A DNA stretch of 64,000 bases from an uncultured Alphaproteobacteria bacterium (GTDB lineage Bacteria > Pseudomonadota > Alphaproteobacteria > Rs-D84): NCBI GenBank assembly GCA_905234185.1, contig CAJOGC010000001.1:157765-221764 (forward strand), in the 5' to 3' direction. Positions 45,599-54,666 of this stretch are shown here, piece after piece. Position numbers and translations under genes: made by a program. A model generated the notes under the pieces. The model was not told where the DNA came from and did not search any database. It worked only from the letters and a program-made list of their open reading frames with translations. The stretch's first letter is position 1, and each line of letters opens with the position of its first letter.

Positions 45599-46657
45599 AT
45601 GAGAATTATAAACAGGTATTTTTTACGCCAGTTAATAATGATTTTCGTTATGCTGATGGCGGTTTTGGCGGGTTTGGCATGGATGATACAAATAATGTCC
45701 ATGATGAAATTCGTCCTTAACTATGGGGTCAAAATAAGCAGTTTTTTTGGCCTGACCGCGCTTATGATACCGTTTATTATATCTATCATCATTCCGTTTG
45801 TGACATTTATCGCAATAATTTTCGTGTATAATAAATTAATTTCTGATAATGAAGTCACCGTCATGGCGTCCGCGGGACTTTCCCCGCGCCAGATTGCACG
45901 CCCTGCGCTGGCGTTTGCGACAATCATGATGTTGGTCCATTTGTTGATGAATGTTTTTGTCGTTCCGTCCACCCAGGCACGGTTTTACGACATGCAATGG
46001 AATTTGCGGTATGGATTGGCGCATCTCAAATTGCAAGAGGCTGCATTTACCGAATTGTCGCCAGGGTTGGTTGTGTATGTTGATAAGGTTTCTGGGCATG
46101 ACCTGTCCCAGGTTATGTTGTCTGATATGCGAAATAAACAATCCGAAATGGTGATTTTTGCAGAAAGGGGCAAATTAATCGCGACATCCCGCGGATTGTC
46201 TATTGTTATGTCTAATGGTTCAATCCAAGGACGCGGAAATATGATGGTTTCGGGAACATTTGATACTTTTGATATGGATTTAAATGTTGCAGACAAAGGG
46301 GGAATTAATTCCTATCGGGTGCGCAGTGTTTCTACGAAGCAACTGGTTCGTGATATATTTGATTCACCAACGGCAAAACGCCATCGTAATGCATTAACAG
46401 AACTGGCAACGCGGTTTTTGGAACCATTAATGAACATCATTCTTGCGGCACTGTGTTTGGCCATATTATTACGGTCTTCGTTATTGCGGCGCCGTGCCAG
46501 TTTTGCGCCCGCATCGGCTGTGGGTGCGATGGCCGTTGTTATGGCGGTGTTTATGTCGGCAATGAACATGATGACCAGTTTAACCGACTTTGGGGTATTG
46601 ACAATCGGGGTGTTTGCAATGCTTGGGTTGGTAATGTTTGCATTGTGCAGAAAATAA
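45599..46657 (+). CDS. lptF: LPS export permease LptF/LptG family
   Basis: Inner-membrane permease that extracts LPS for the Lpt bridge. 352 residues: helices at about 8-28, 45-75, 95-115 and three at 275-350; periplasmic beta-jellyroll between. Conserved SDNEVTVMASAGLSPRQIARP fits LptF/G. Only one such gene is here, followed by lptD; the partner must be elsewhere. Which of F or G it is cannot be settled by eye. Confidence 0.85.
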   Translation: MRIINRYFLRQLIMIFVMLMAVLAGLAWMIQIMSMMKFVLNYGVKISSFFGLTALMIPFIISIIIPFVTFIAIIFVYNKLISDNEVTVMASAGLSPRQIARPALAFATIMMLVHLLMNVFVVPSTQARFYDMQWNLRYGLAHLKLQEAAFTELSPGLVVYVDKVSGHDLSQVMLSDMRNKQSEMVIFAERGKLIATSRGLSIVMSNGSIQGRGNMMVSGTFDTFDMDLNVADKGGINSYRVRSVSTKQLVRDIFDSPTAKRHRNALTELATRFLEPLMNIILAALCLAILLRSSLLRRRASFAPASAVGAMAVVMAVFMSAMNMMTSLTDFGVLTIGVFAMLGLVMFALCRK

Positions 46658-46660
46658 TAG

Positions 46661-48676
46661 ATGAAGAAAATATTCGCTTTTTTATCAATGATTTTTGTTG
46701 GTGGCGCGTTCGCGACCGAGGCACCATTTGATGTCAATTCGCCAAAAACGATTAAATCTGAAAAAATAGAATATGATGTAAAAACCGGAACCGTAAAAAC
46801 ACGGGGCAAGACCGAAATTACAAATGCCGCGGGGCAAAGAATGACACTGCGGGATTCGTACTTGTCGGGGCGTGGCGAACAGTTGTCTGGCGATGATGTG
46901 AAAATATGGCTTGGGCAACATGTGTACATAGAATCAGACAATGTGACGCGTAATGGTGCCGATACGATTGCAAGAAATGCTATGTTTACTGCGTGCGCTG
47001 GGTGTGACAGTTTTGGTAATGCATGGGAAATAAATGCAACAAAAATAGTTCATGATATGGACGACCGAATGTTAAGTTTCCATAATATGGTATTCAATAT
47101 ATACGATATACCCGTGTTGTATTTCCCATATTACACAATGCCGGACCCCGCGGTTAAACACAAAAGTGGCTTGTTAATCCCGACATTGCAGTCAACAAAT
47201 AAAATGGGTGCGCAAATAAATCAGCCACTGTACTTGTCATTTTCTGATACGCATGATGCGACATTTACATTGTCTTATCTGACACGGGAAAATCCGTTGT
47301 TCCAGTTAGAACATCGTCTTAATCTGGCGCATTCAGAATACAGAACCCGCGGTTCATACACACATAACCGCGCCGGCGAAAATCGTTGGCATATATTTAA
47401 CAATGATATTATCGAAATGGGCGAATATGCCCGCGCAAGTATTTTTATTGAACGTGCATCTGATAAAACATATTTGCAGAAATATGGATTTTACGAAGAT
47501 CAACCATACCTGGATTCCGGGGCCAAGGTAGAATTGTTTGGACAATCCAGTTATGCGGTTGCTGATGCACATATATTCCAAGAACTGCGCAGCGATTATG
47601 TCGGAACTATCCCCAGTGGTAATATTTTGCCGAATGTTCGTGGTGTTTATCAAACAAAACCACTGTTTGCCGAAACATATATGACATTATCTGGTGATGT
47701 GTTAAGTGTGGTGGACAAAGGAACATCATCGCAACGCATGATTGGGGAATCGCGCATAACTTCACCGTGGACAATGTTTGGTGGTAATCGTCTGACGGTA
47801 TCGGTCGCCGCGCGTTATGATGTTTATAATTTTCATAATACGGACATGATTGATGGGGATAAGTTTTCTGGGGTCAAAAATCGTTTTCTGCCAAATGGAT
47901 ATGTAGAATGGGGGGTGCCTTTTGTAAAACCGGGTGTCGGATGGTCACAAACAATCGAACCGCGGGCGCGTTTAACAGTGATGCGCCGAGCAGATGAAGA
48001 TCAGTTTGCGTTGAACAACGATTCTGCGGGTACATTTTTATCAGATACGGTGTTGTTTTCCAATAATCGATTTGCTGGATATGATTTGTGGGAAAACGGG
48101 ACATTCGCAGATTATGGTGCGCGATGGGCCGCTTTCAACAGTGATGGGCGCACGGTCGAAGTGTTCTTTGGGCAATCATATGACTTTACTGATATTGCCG
48201 CCGGTACCGATCCAAACAGCGGGTTTCACAAGGGTGGTTCGGATTATGTTGGACGCATTGGATTTAATAATTCAGATTGGCTTGATATTTCAAGTCGTTT
48301 TCGTTTTAACCGCGACAGTTTTAATCTGCATCATGCGGAAACATCGGCAGTTATCGGATCATCCGCGAATTATTTTACCATAGGCCACATTTGGGCGCGC
48401 CAGTTTTTGGATGCACAAACGCTTGCGCCAGATATTAACGAAGCCATGGCCGGCGTTGGGTTTCAAATAACAGATCGTTGGTCAATGAAGTTCGAAGCAA
48501 TTTATAATTGGACAGAGAGCACATTTTTGCGCCATATGGGAACGCTTTTTTATAATCATCCGTGTTATTACATGTCTTTTGGTTATAGACGCGATAACGC
48601 AGTTCGTGAAGACTATCAGGGTAATACCACATTCCAATTCCGTTTCGGTATAAGTATTGAAGGTCAAAAATATTAA
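46661..48676 (+). CDS. lptD: LPS assembly protein LptD
   Basis: Outer-membrane translocon for LPS. 671 residues. Signal peptide MKKIFAFLSMIFVGGAFA, periplasmic jellyroll (about 30-160; CSGC-type ACAGC near 117), then the beta-barrel. Contains YIESDNVTRNGADTIARNA and IPVLYFPYYTMPDPAVKHKSG, family hallmarks. ATG 3 nt after lptF. lptE is not seen. Confidence 0.92.
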   Translation: MKKIFAFLSMIFVGGAFATEAPFDVNSPKTIKSEKIEYDVKTGTVKTRGKTEITNAAGQRMTLRDSYLSGRGEQLSGDDVKIWLGQHVYIESDNVTRNGADTIARNAMFTACAGCDSFGNAWEINATKIVHDMDDRMLSFHNMVFNIYDIPVLYFPYYTMPDPAVKHKSGLLIPTLQSTNKMGAQINQPLYLSFSDTHDATFTLSYLTRENPLFQLEHRLNLAHSEYRTRGSYTHNRAGENRWHIFNNDIIEMGEYARASIFIERASDKTYLQKYGFYEDQPYLDSGAKVELFGQSSYAVADAHIFQELRSDYVGTIPSGNILPNVRGVYQTKPLFAETYMTLSGDVLSVVDKGTSSQRMIGESRITSPWTMFGGNRLTVSVAARYDVYNFHNTDMIDGDKFSGVKNRFLPNGYVEWGVPFVKPGVGWSQTIEPRARLTVMRRADEDQFALNNDSAGTFLSDTVLFSNNRFAGYDLWENGTFADYGARWAAFNSDGRTVEVFFGQSYDFTDIAAGTDPNSGFHKGGSDYVGRIGFNNSDWLDISSRFRFNRDSFNLHHAETSAVIGSSANYFTIGHIWARQFLDAQTLAPDINEAMAGVGFQITDRWSMKFEAIYNWTESTFLRHMGTLFYNHPCYYMSFGYRRDNAVREDYQGNTTFQFRFGISIEGQKY

Positions 48677-48695
48677 AGGTAAAAGGGGAAAATAA

Positions 48696-49517
48696 ATGAA
48701 AAAATTATTAATCTTGTTTGGTTGCTGTTGTCTTGTGTTGCCGGCATTTGGGGCAACGGTTGTTGCAACGGTTAATGGAACGCCGATAACGGATACAGAT
48801 ATTACCGCCCGAACAAAATTAATGACATTAGACGGTAAAGTGTCGACCGATAACCGCCGCCAGGCATTACAAAATATTATTGATGATTCGGTGAAATTAA
48901 ACTATGCGGCAAATTTCGGTGTTAAACCGACCGATGAAGATGCGGCGGCTGAATTGAAACGAATGAATATATCTGGATTATCAGAATCAGAGAAAGCCAT
49001 GGCGCTGTCTGCAATCAAGGCGGGTATCGCATGGCAGGTTGTTGTCGCCAGAACTGTTTTGCCAACGGTTGATGTGACGCGTGAAGATGTTAATGCAATG
49101 AAAAATGATCTGGCCCGGACCCAGGGATTGCCAATCGAAATGACCATAGTGCGCTTGACAGATATCCCGGCAGATGTTGCGTCAAAACTAACCAAGCCAA
49201 AAAATTGTGATGATGCAATAAAAATGGCGGAAGATCTTGGTGGTGTTCCACAAAAATTTGTTGCCAAGCAGTATGAATTATCATCAGATATTCGTAATCG
49301 TGTAATTAATTTACCGGTGCTTACATGGTCGCCACGTGTTGATGATTCTGTGCTTTTGGTGTGCAGTAGCAAAAAAACATCAGAATATGGAAAATTGGAT
49401 GATGTGATTAAACAAAATGCAATTTATAAACAGGCAATGTTTGTTGCCGATCAACAGTTGAAACAACTGCGTCGCAAAGCGGTTGTAATTATAAATGATG
49501 ACAGATATAAATTATGA
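48696..49517 (+). CDS. surA: SurA-like periplasmic chaperone, short form
   Basis: 273 residues with signal peptide ending AFG. SurA N-domain pattern VVATVNGTPITDTDI...RRQALQNIIDDSVKLNYA. The tail lacks recognisable parvulin PPIase motifs, whereas SurA of E. coli has two PPIase domains in about 430 residues. Neighbouring lptD is the usual partner. Chaperone role likely, isomerase activity doubtful. Overlaps rlmN by 4 nt. Confidence 0.75.
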   Translation: MKKLLILFGCCCLVLPAFGATVVATVNGTPITDTDITARTKLMTLDGKVSTDNRRQALQNIIDDSVKLNYAANFGVKPTDEDAAAELKRMNISGLSESEKAMALSAIKAGIAWQVVVARTVLPTVDVTREDVNAMKNDLARTQGLPIEMTIVRLTDIPADVASKLTKPKNCDDAIKMAEDLGGVPQKFVAKQYELSSDIRNRVINLPVLTWSPRVDDSVLLVCSSKKTSEYGKLDDVIKQNAIYKQAMFVADQQLKQLRRKAVVIINDDRYKL

Positions 49518-50623
49518 AACCGATACTTTTTGATTTTACAGATTCAGAATTGGAAAAATTTATAACCAATATGGGACAACCGCGATTTCGTGCAAAACAG
49601 GTTCGTGATTGGCTAAACCGCGGTGCACCCGATTTTGAATCCATGAAAAATATTCCGGAAAAATTGCGTACAGAATTGGACAATGTTGCCCAGACTTTGC
49701 CGGTGCGTATAACCGCAAAACTTGAATCGTCGGACGGTCAAACAACAAAATTTTTACTTGAATTAAATGACGGCGAACAAATCGAATGCGTGTTGATGCG
49801 GACTAGTTATGGCAACAGTGTTTGTGTCAGTTCCCAGGCCGGTTGTGCCATGGGATGTCGATTTTGTGCCAGTACACTGCTGGGGCTGAAACGAAATTTA
49901 ACCGTGAATGAAATGTTTGCGCAAATATTGGTCGCACAATGGACACTGCGTAATAACACAGATGAAAAATCAATTAGTCCAAATGGTGATGCAAATAATA
50001 ATGATGTGTCACATATTGTTATCATGGGAACTGGTGAACCATTACAGAATACTGAAAATGTAATCGGTTTTATGGAACGTGCAAACGCTGATATGGGTAT
50101 TGGTTGGCGGCGCATTACTCTGTCAACATGTGGGATTGTTCCCGGCATTCGTCGGTTAATAGAGTGGGGACGTCCAATTAATTTAGCGATATCGCTGCAT
50201 GCGCCAACCGACGATTTGCGTTCACAAATTATGCCGATAAATAATAAATATAAATTAAGCCAGGTTTTAACGGCGGCGGACGAATTTACAAATCTGCATA
50301 ATCGTCAGTTAATGATAGAATATATTTTGCTGGGCAAGAAAAACGAAAATGGTGAAACGGTGCTTTATAACGCCACCCCCGAATACGCCGAAAAATTATC
50401 GGCATTATTGCGGGGTAAAAATTGTATGGTGAATTTAATTCCATGGAACGCGGTTGATGAACGCGATTTTGCATCGCCGTCGGGTAATGCCGTTCACAGG
50501 TTCCAGGATATTTTAATAAAAAATGGTATTCATACGCGCATCCGGCGAGAGAGGGGAACCGATATCGGTTCGGCGTGTGGGCAATTGCGCCTTAAACACA
50601 AAAAGGAAGAAAATGAATCTTAG
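49514..50623 (+). CDS. rlmN: 23S rRNA/tRNA adenine C2-methyltransferase RlmN
   Basis: Radical-SAM enzyme that methylates A2503 of 23S rRNA and A37 of some tRNAs. 369 residues. CAMGCRFCAS radical-SAM motif (about 113-122), a GTGEPLQN SAM-binding stretch, and a C-terminal RGTDIGSACGQL with the catalytic Cys. Helical N-domain DFTDSELEKFITNMGQPRFRAKQV. Follows surA-like with ATGA overlap. Confidence 0.95.
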   Translation: MKPILFDFTDSELEKFITNMGQPRFRAKQVRDWLNRGAPDFESMKNIPEKLRTELDNVAQTLPVRITAKLESSDGQTTKFLLELNDGEQIECVLMRTSYGNSVCVSSQAGCAMGCRFCASTLLGLKRNLTVNEMFAQILVAQWTLRNNTDEKSISPNGDANNNDVSHIVIMGTGEPLQNTENVIGFMERANADMGIGWRRITLSTCGIVPGIRRLIEWGRPINLAISLHAPTDDLRSQIMPINNKYKLSQVLTAADEFTNLHNRQLMIEYILLGKKNENGETVLYNATPEYAEKLSALLRGKNCMVNLIPWNAVDERDFASPSGNAVHRFQDILIKNGIHTRIRRERGTDIGSACGQLRLKHKKEENES

Positions 50624-51368
50624 ATATATAACGTGTTCAGACCCGCGCGAGTTTAATGATATTCATGATTTGGTAAAACTTGGAAAACTATCGTCACGTG
50701 TTGAAATTGCGGTCCAAGCGCATCCGTCAAAGATGTCGCCGGGAATGCCGCGTAATGAATGGTTTCGCGAATTAGTGCGCTATGTTATGCACGATAAGCA
50801 TAAAATAAGACTGGCCGTGCATGTAAATCGTGAATGGTGCGATGAAATATGTAGAACAGGACATATCCCGACGGAGTTATCATATTTTTTTGAAATGTGT
50901 CGCGATGAAAATCCGTATGATGCGGTGGTTAAACGGTGGCAGTTAAATATGCCGACCGATACAGCGAACAATCTGAACATTAATGCATTGAAAAATTTAA
51001 TGACCACATATCCGGAAAAATATTTTATTTTCCAATACAATGCGAATACACACAATGCTATTCATAGGTTGCATGATGCGGGATTGCACTTTTCCGTGTT
51101 GTATGATTCGTCCGGGGGGCGTGGCATTGCCCCAGATTTGTGGAATGCGCCCCTGTTTCATAATGTGCCCCAGGGGTATTCGGGCGGTATATCGCCAGAA
51201 AACGTTTCAGAAAACCTTTGTAAAATATCATCGGTTGTTCCGGAGCAGCGTGGTATTTGGATTGATGCCGAGGGTCGATTGAAAACGAACGACAGGTTTG
51301 ATATAAATCGGGCGCGGCAATATATTTTAAATGCAGAAAGTTGGTTAAAAAAACAAATGCAAAAATAA
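50613..51368 (+). CDS. Unassigned protein, possibly TrpF-like TIM barrel, coupled to rlmN
   Basis: 251 residues from ATG 50613, AAGGAAG upstream, overlapping rlmN by 11 nt. MNLRYITCSDPREFNDIHDL opening, then alternating strands and helices. QYNANTHNAIHRLHDAGLHFSVLYDSSGGRGI and QGYSGGISPENV resemble the late strands and phosphate-binding Gly loops of phosphoribosylanthranilate isomerase. No other trp gene is nearby, and I cannot name a substrate. Function inferred only from motif style. Confidence 0.7.
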   Translation: MNLRYITCSDPREFNDIHDLVKLGKLSSRVEIAVQAHPSKMSPGMPRNEWFRELVRYVMHDKHKIRLAVHVNREWCDEICRTGHIPTELSYFFEMCRDENPYDAVVKRWQLNMPTDTANNLNINALKNLMTTYPEKYFIFQYNANTHNAIHRLHDAGLHFSVLYDSSGGRGIAPDLWNAPLFHNVPQGYSGGISPENVSENLCKISSVVPEQRGIWIDAEGRLKTNDRFDINRARQYILNAESWLKKQMQK

Positions 51369-51391
51369 AACCGCCCGTTTGGGCGGTTTTA
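51367..51391. terminator. Convergent terminator after the TIM-barrel-like gene
   Basis: AAAACCGCCC-GTTT-GGGCGGTTTT stem, A and T flanks. Confidence 0.88.
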
Positions 51392-51402
51392 TTAACCACT
51401 AA

Positions 51403-52050
51403 TCACTTGTTCGGAATAATTTTTATTTCAACGCGACGATTTTGGGCGCGACCCGCTGCGGTTGCATTTGATGCAATTGGGTTAGATATGCCCATGCCCA
51501 TAACCTCGAACCGTGATGATTTTACGCCCTGGCCCATCAGGTATGATGCAACCGATTGAGCGCGTTGTTGTGACAAGGCCTGGTTATAATCAACAGATCC
51601 CGTGCTGTCGGTGTATCCCATAACCATAACGGTGGAATTGCTGTATTTCTTTAATACTTTGGCCACTGAATTCAATACCGGATAAAAACCGGAATTAATG
51701 TCCGCAGAATCAGAATTAAATGTTATATTACCCGGCATGACCAAGCGAATGCTGTCGGAATCACGAACGACACGAACACCGGTTGATTCCAGTTCGGCGC
51801 GCAATTCAGCCTCTTGCGTGTCCAGATAATAGCCAACGCCGCCACCAACGGCCGCACCCGCTGCTGCGCCGATTAATGCACCACGACCATGGTTTTTATC
51901 CACCAATGCCCCGGTTGCAGCGCCCGCTGCGGTCCCCAGTGCGGTTCCCCAAACCAATTTAGATGTTTGTTGTTCGCCGGTGTATGGATTGGTCGTTGTG
52001 CAGCCCGCCAATAATGCGCCAGCCAATAAAATAGGTAATGCTTTTTTCAT
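51403..52050 (-). CDS. OmpA-family lipoprotein with a glycine-zipper segment (YiaD-like)
   Basis: 215 residues. Lipobox LLAGCTT, then Gly/Ala-rich zipper TALGTAAGAATGALVDK...LIGAAAGAAVGGGVGYYLD (about 35-75) and a C-terminal OmpA domain with ITFNSDSADINSG, GYTDSTGSVDYNQALSQQRA, GISNPIASNATAAGRAQNRRVEIKI. Probably anchors the outer membrane to peptidoglycan. Confidence 0.88.
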   Translation of the reverse strand: MKKALPILLAGALLAGCTTTNPYTGEQQTSKLVWGTALGTAAGAATGALVDKNHGRGALIGAAAGAAVGGGVGYYLDTQEAELRAELESTGVRVVRDSDSIRLVMPGNITFNSDSADINSGFYPVLNSVAKVLKKYSNSTVMVMGYTDSTGSVDYNQALSQQRAQSVASYLMGQGVKSSRFEVMGMGISNPIASNATAAGRAQNRRVEIKIIPNK

Positions 52051-52125
52051 TTTTTCTCCTTTTATGTTCGGAACCCAGATTAATCAAAAAAAGTGCAAAA
52101 CACAACAAAGAAAAATATGATTTTT

Positions 52126-52147
52126 TATAATGGACCAATTTTGTCCA
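52126..52147 (+). promoter_or_regulatory. -10 box with an overlapping operator-like palindrome
   Basis: TATAAT at 52126-52131 is followed by TGGAC...GTCCA (52131-52147), an inverted repeat centred near the expected transcription start of the 103-residue gene. Confidence 0.4.
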
Positions 52148-52196
52148 CTTGTTTTCCCACAATAATATCGTAAACAAAAAACCAAGAGGTAAAAAA

Positions 52197-52508
52197 ATGA
52201 CATATCGCAGACAAAACTATGACAGAATGATGAGTGTGAAAAACGCCAAACGCCAGGTCAGATTATTGGGCAAATGTTCGATATACAAGATTCTGGACAA
52301 CGATGATTTGGAACCAGAACAAAAGGTAGCATATATTCGTCATCACTATACATACTATAATGGGAACGAATCGCTGTTTAATGACCCCGTGACCAAAAAA
52401 CATAATGCAAATCACGCGGTCTTGAACGAAATAATCCGAATGGTTGTCCGGGGAATTTCAGATCCAGGTTTGTTGCGGGAAATAAATACTTGTATGATGG
52501 GTATGTAA
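52197..52508 (+). CDS. Small hypothetical protein
   Basis: 103 residues from ATG 52197, with AAGAGG upstream, the reason for preferring it over in-frame codons starting at 52149. Tyr-, Arg- and Asn-rich, helical, no signal peptide; starts MTYRRQNYDRMMSVKNAKRQ. No domain recognised. Its own promoter and palindrome suggest regulated expression. Confidence 0.6.
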   Translation: MTYRRQNYDRMMSVKNAKRQVRLLGKCSIYKILDNDDLEPEQKVAYIRHHYTYYNGNESLFNDPVTKKHNANHAVLNEIIRMVVRGISDPGLLREINTCMMGM

Positions 52509-52536
52509 AAATATTTGTGCTTCATATTGGGTGTGA

Positions 52537-52542
52537 TATAAT
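52537..52542 (+). promoter_or_regulatory. Extended -10 box of the next gene
   Basis: TGATATAAT (TATAAT 52537-52542), then AAGGGGG (52555-52561) before the ATG at 52570. Confidence 0.55.
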
Positions 52543-52569
52543 TTTCCATGCAATAAGGGGGCGTATAAA

Positions 52570-53295
52570 ATGGTAAATACAAGTGTCAAAGACAAAATTT
52601 TGGAATTCATCAAAAAACCGATACCGGTCGGTAAAAGTGTTGTCACGCGTTCGGTACCGATTTGCTTTTTTGGTGACATCGAAAATGCTAAAATCGCTAC
52701 ACTTAGCCTGAACCCCAGCGATAAAGAGTTTTTAGGGACCAACAAACGCCTTGTGGACAGGGATTGGTTGCCGGGTTGCCCGGCTGATACAGCACCCCTG
52801 TCAGAATTCGAGGCGTGCGAAGTGTATCACAGTTGTCTTGGGTATTTCCAAAATAACCCATATACAACCTGGTTTGGTGGCATATTTAATGAAAATGGCA
52901 TGAGTGGTTTTATGAAACGCAAATATGATGCGTCTTATTATGAGGGGACGCTGGTCCACTTGGATATCACACCGTGGGCAACAAGTCAAAAGTGGCGTGA
53001 TTTATCAGAAGCAACCAAAAATGCCCTTGTTAGTGAATATGCACCATATCTTAGGTTCATTTTAGACAATCTGGACCTTGATGTGATTTATGTGAATGGT
53101 CGGTCGGTAAAAGAAACACTGGAAAATGTTCTGAACATAAAATTTGTGACAACGCCCGTTGTTTTGCCGATAGGCGCAAAATCCGAGAAATACGAATGCG
53201 TTTACAACAAAACACGACTTGTTGGCATAAATCATTATTTTCAACAACAAAACACTAAACCCGGTTTCGTGGATGCGCTGATAAAGATTTTGTAA
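52570..53295 (+). CDS. Possible uracil-DNA-glycosylase-fold protein
   Basis: 241 residues. PICFFGDIENAKIATLSLNPSDKEF fits the start of a UDG-like alpha/beta fold (strand, then NPS loop); later LVHLDITPWATSQKW and DLDVIYVNGRSVKE look like successive strands. Catalytic residues of known UDG families are not assignable. Has its own promoter and terminator. Could be a nucleic-acid enzyme or only share the fold. Confidence 0.5.
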   Translation: MVNTSVKDKILEFIKKPIPVGKSVVTRSVPICFFGDIENAKIATLSLNPSDKEFLGTNKRLVDRDWLPGCPADTAPLSEFEACEVYHSCLGYFQNNPYTTWFGGIFNENGMSGFMKRKYDASYYEGTLVHLDITPWATSQKWRDLSEATKNALVSEYAPYLRFILDNLDLDVIYVNGRSVKETLENVLNIKFVTTPVVLPIGAKSEKYECVYNKTRLVGINHYFQQQNTKPGFVDALIKIL

Positions 53296-53312
53296 TTTAT
53301 CTGGTATAAAAT

Positions 53313-53338
53313 AAAACGCACATTATTGTGCGTTTTTT
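53313..53338. terminator. Terminator between the UDG-fold gene and the next minus-strand gene
   Basis: AAAACGCAC-ATTATT-GTGCGTTTTTT stem, usable in both directions. Confidence 0.9.
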
Positions 53339-54081
53339 GTTTTTTGTTTGTTCTGATTACAGAATTCACGGATTCGTGTGTTGCGTGCGTCCAAAAACTT
53401 TAACTGGTTTTCCAGCATTTGTTCCCATTCTGATTGGTTCCATGCCAATGCCGAATGATTAAATACATCATCGTCATATTCTCCAAAATAGAATTTTACA
53501 TTGTCATTTTTCACCAAATCGTCCAGAAAAAAGAAATTCACATAGTCTCTAAATCCATCAAATAAACTAAAAAATGCCCTGTCCTGGTCCAGGGTTTCAT
53601 ATAAAGGATTATCAATAATACCATCATCGGGATTATCAATGCTGGCATAAAACCGTTTTATGCATTCAAGTGTTAAATCAAAACGGTCTTTTATTTTGGT
53701 ATTTTGCCCGCGTATCACATTAATGGAATATAAACGTTTTGGAAAAATTATTTCGCCACCAATTGTATAGGCGCTATCAACGTATTTTTGATAAAGTCCC
53801 CTGAAATAGTCAGATGTATTTGATAAATGTTGTTCGTTGGTCTGTTTATATTCTCTATAATTTTCATTCATGTTTATTATGCAATCGCTGGCAATACGCA
53901 TATAGCACGGTGTTTCCAAAAATAAATAATCATATTCCAGGTTTTTTCCTTTGTGCAGGCAAAGTTTGTCACGACTGTATAACCATTGTTGGCAATCGCG
54001 TAAATCGATATTAAATATGTCGGGGTCTTTGTTTTCTGAAAAGAACTTCTTTTCGGTATAAAGAATGATTTTGTTGTTCAT
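53323..54081 (-). CDS. Uncharacterised protein (tentatively DUF6994-like)
   Basis: 252 residues from ATG 54081 (MNNKIILYTEKKFFSE); a frame further upstream crosses the tRNA gene and is rejected. Motifs TIGGEIIFPKRLYSINVIRGQN, KDRFDLTLECIKRFYAS and FFSLFDGFRDYVNFFFLDDLV resemble a family of unknown function I associate with DUF6994. No signal peptide. The C-terminal tail is basic. Role unknown; my family memory is only moderate. Confidence 0.55.
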   Translation of the reverse strand: MNNKIILYTEKKFFSENKDPDIFNIDLRDCQQWLYSRDKLCLHKGKNLEYDYLFLETPCYMRIASDCIINMNENYREYKQTNEQHLSNTSDYFRGLYQKYVDSAYTIGGEIIFPKRLYSINVIRGQNTKIKDRFDLTLECIKRFYASIDNPDDGIIDNPLYETLDQDRAFFSLFDGFRDYVNFFFLDDLVKNDNVKFYFGEYDDDVFNHSALAWNQSEWEQMLENQLKFLDARNTRIREFCNQNKQKTKNAQ

Positions 54082-54106
54082 TAGTAATGTTTTGTTATGA
54101 CAAAAA

Positions 54107-54183
54107 TGGTGGATGTTAAGGGACTCGAACCCCTGACCCTCTGCGTGTAAAGCAGATGCTCTAGCCAACTGAGCTAAACATCC
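54107..54183 (-). tRNA. tRNA-Val, anticodon TAC
   Basis: 77 nt with encoded CCA. Arms GGATGTT and AACATCC, discriminator A. Anticodon stem TCTGC/GCAGA around TTTACAC gives TAC. T-arm contains GGTTCGAGTCC. With the GAC isoacceptor at 5353 the two would read all valine codons by wobble. Confidence 0.97.
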
Positions 54184-54228
54184 AATGTGCGCAAATATTA
54201 AAGCATTTTTTTCGCGCTGTCCAGGTTT

Positions 54229-54666
54229 TTATTTGTCGCCACCGTCCATGACAGCGGTAAATGTGGCTTCGGCAACCTTTTGGCCGTCAACCATTGCGAT
54301 ACCATGAAATTTGTAAAGACGCATTTTATGCATTACTAAATCGACATGTAATTCCAGTGTGTCGCCCGGTTTTACCATATGTGAAAACTTAATCCGTTCC
54401 ATTGTGGCAAAATAGCCCAATGTTTTCCCATTGTCCAAACGCAGGTGTTTTAATGCCAAAAAACACCCGGTTTGTGCCAGTGCCTCGATCTGTAATACGC
54501 CGGGCATAATAGGCTTGCCCGGGAAATGACCCGCGCACCAAAATTCATCATCACGAACATGTTTAATGCCGACCGCATGCGTTTCTGTTAGTTCACGAAT
54601 CTCGTCCACCATGCGCATACAGCCACGGTGTGGAATAACTGATTCTATACCGCGTGCATCTATCAT
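54229..54666 (-). CDS. fabZ: 3-hydroxyacyl-ACP dehydratase FabZ
   Basis: Dehydrates 3-hydroxyacyl-ACP in fatty acid elongation. 145 residues. PHRGCMRMVDEI, GHFPGKPIMPGVLQIEALAQTGCFLAL with His and Glu of the hot-dog active site. ATG overlaps the lpxD stop by 4 nt. lpxA, which usually follows, is missing here. Confidence 0.95.
   Translation of the reverse strand: MIDARGIESVIPHRGCMRMVDEIRELTETHAVGIKHVRDDEFWCAGHFPGKPIMPGVLQIEALAQTGCFLALKHLRLDNGKTLGYFATMERIKFSHMVKPGDTLELHVDLVMHKMRLYKFHGIAMVDGQKVAEATFTAVMDGGDK

Noticed and set aside
54082..54168. N-terminal extension of the minus-strand unknown protein
   Set aside because: It overlaps tRNA-Val(TAC); no ribosome binding site.
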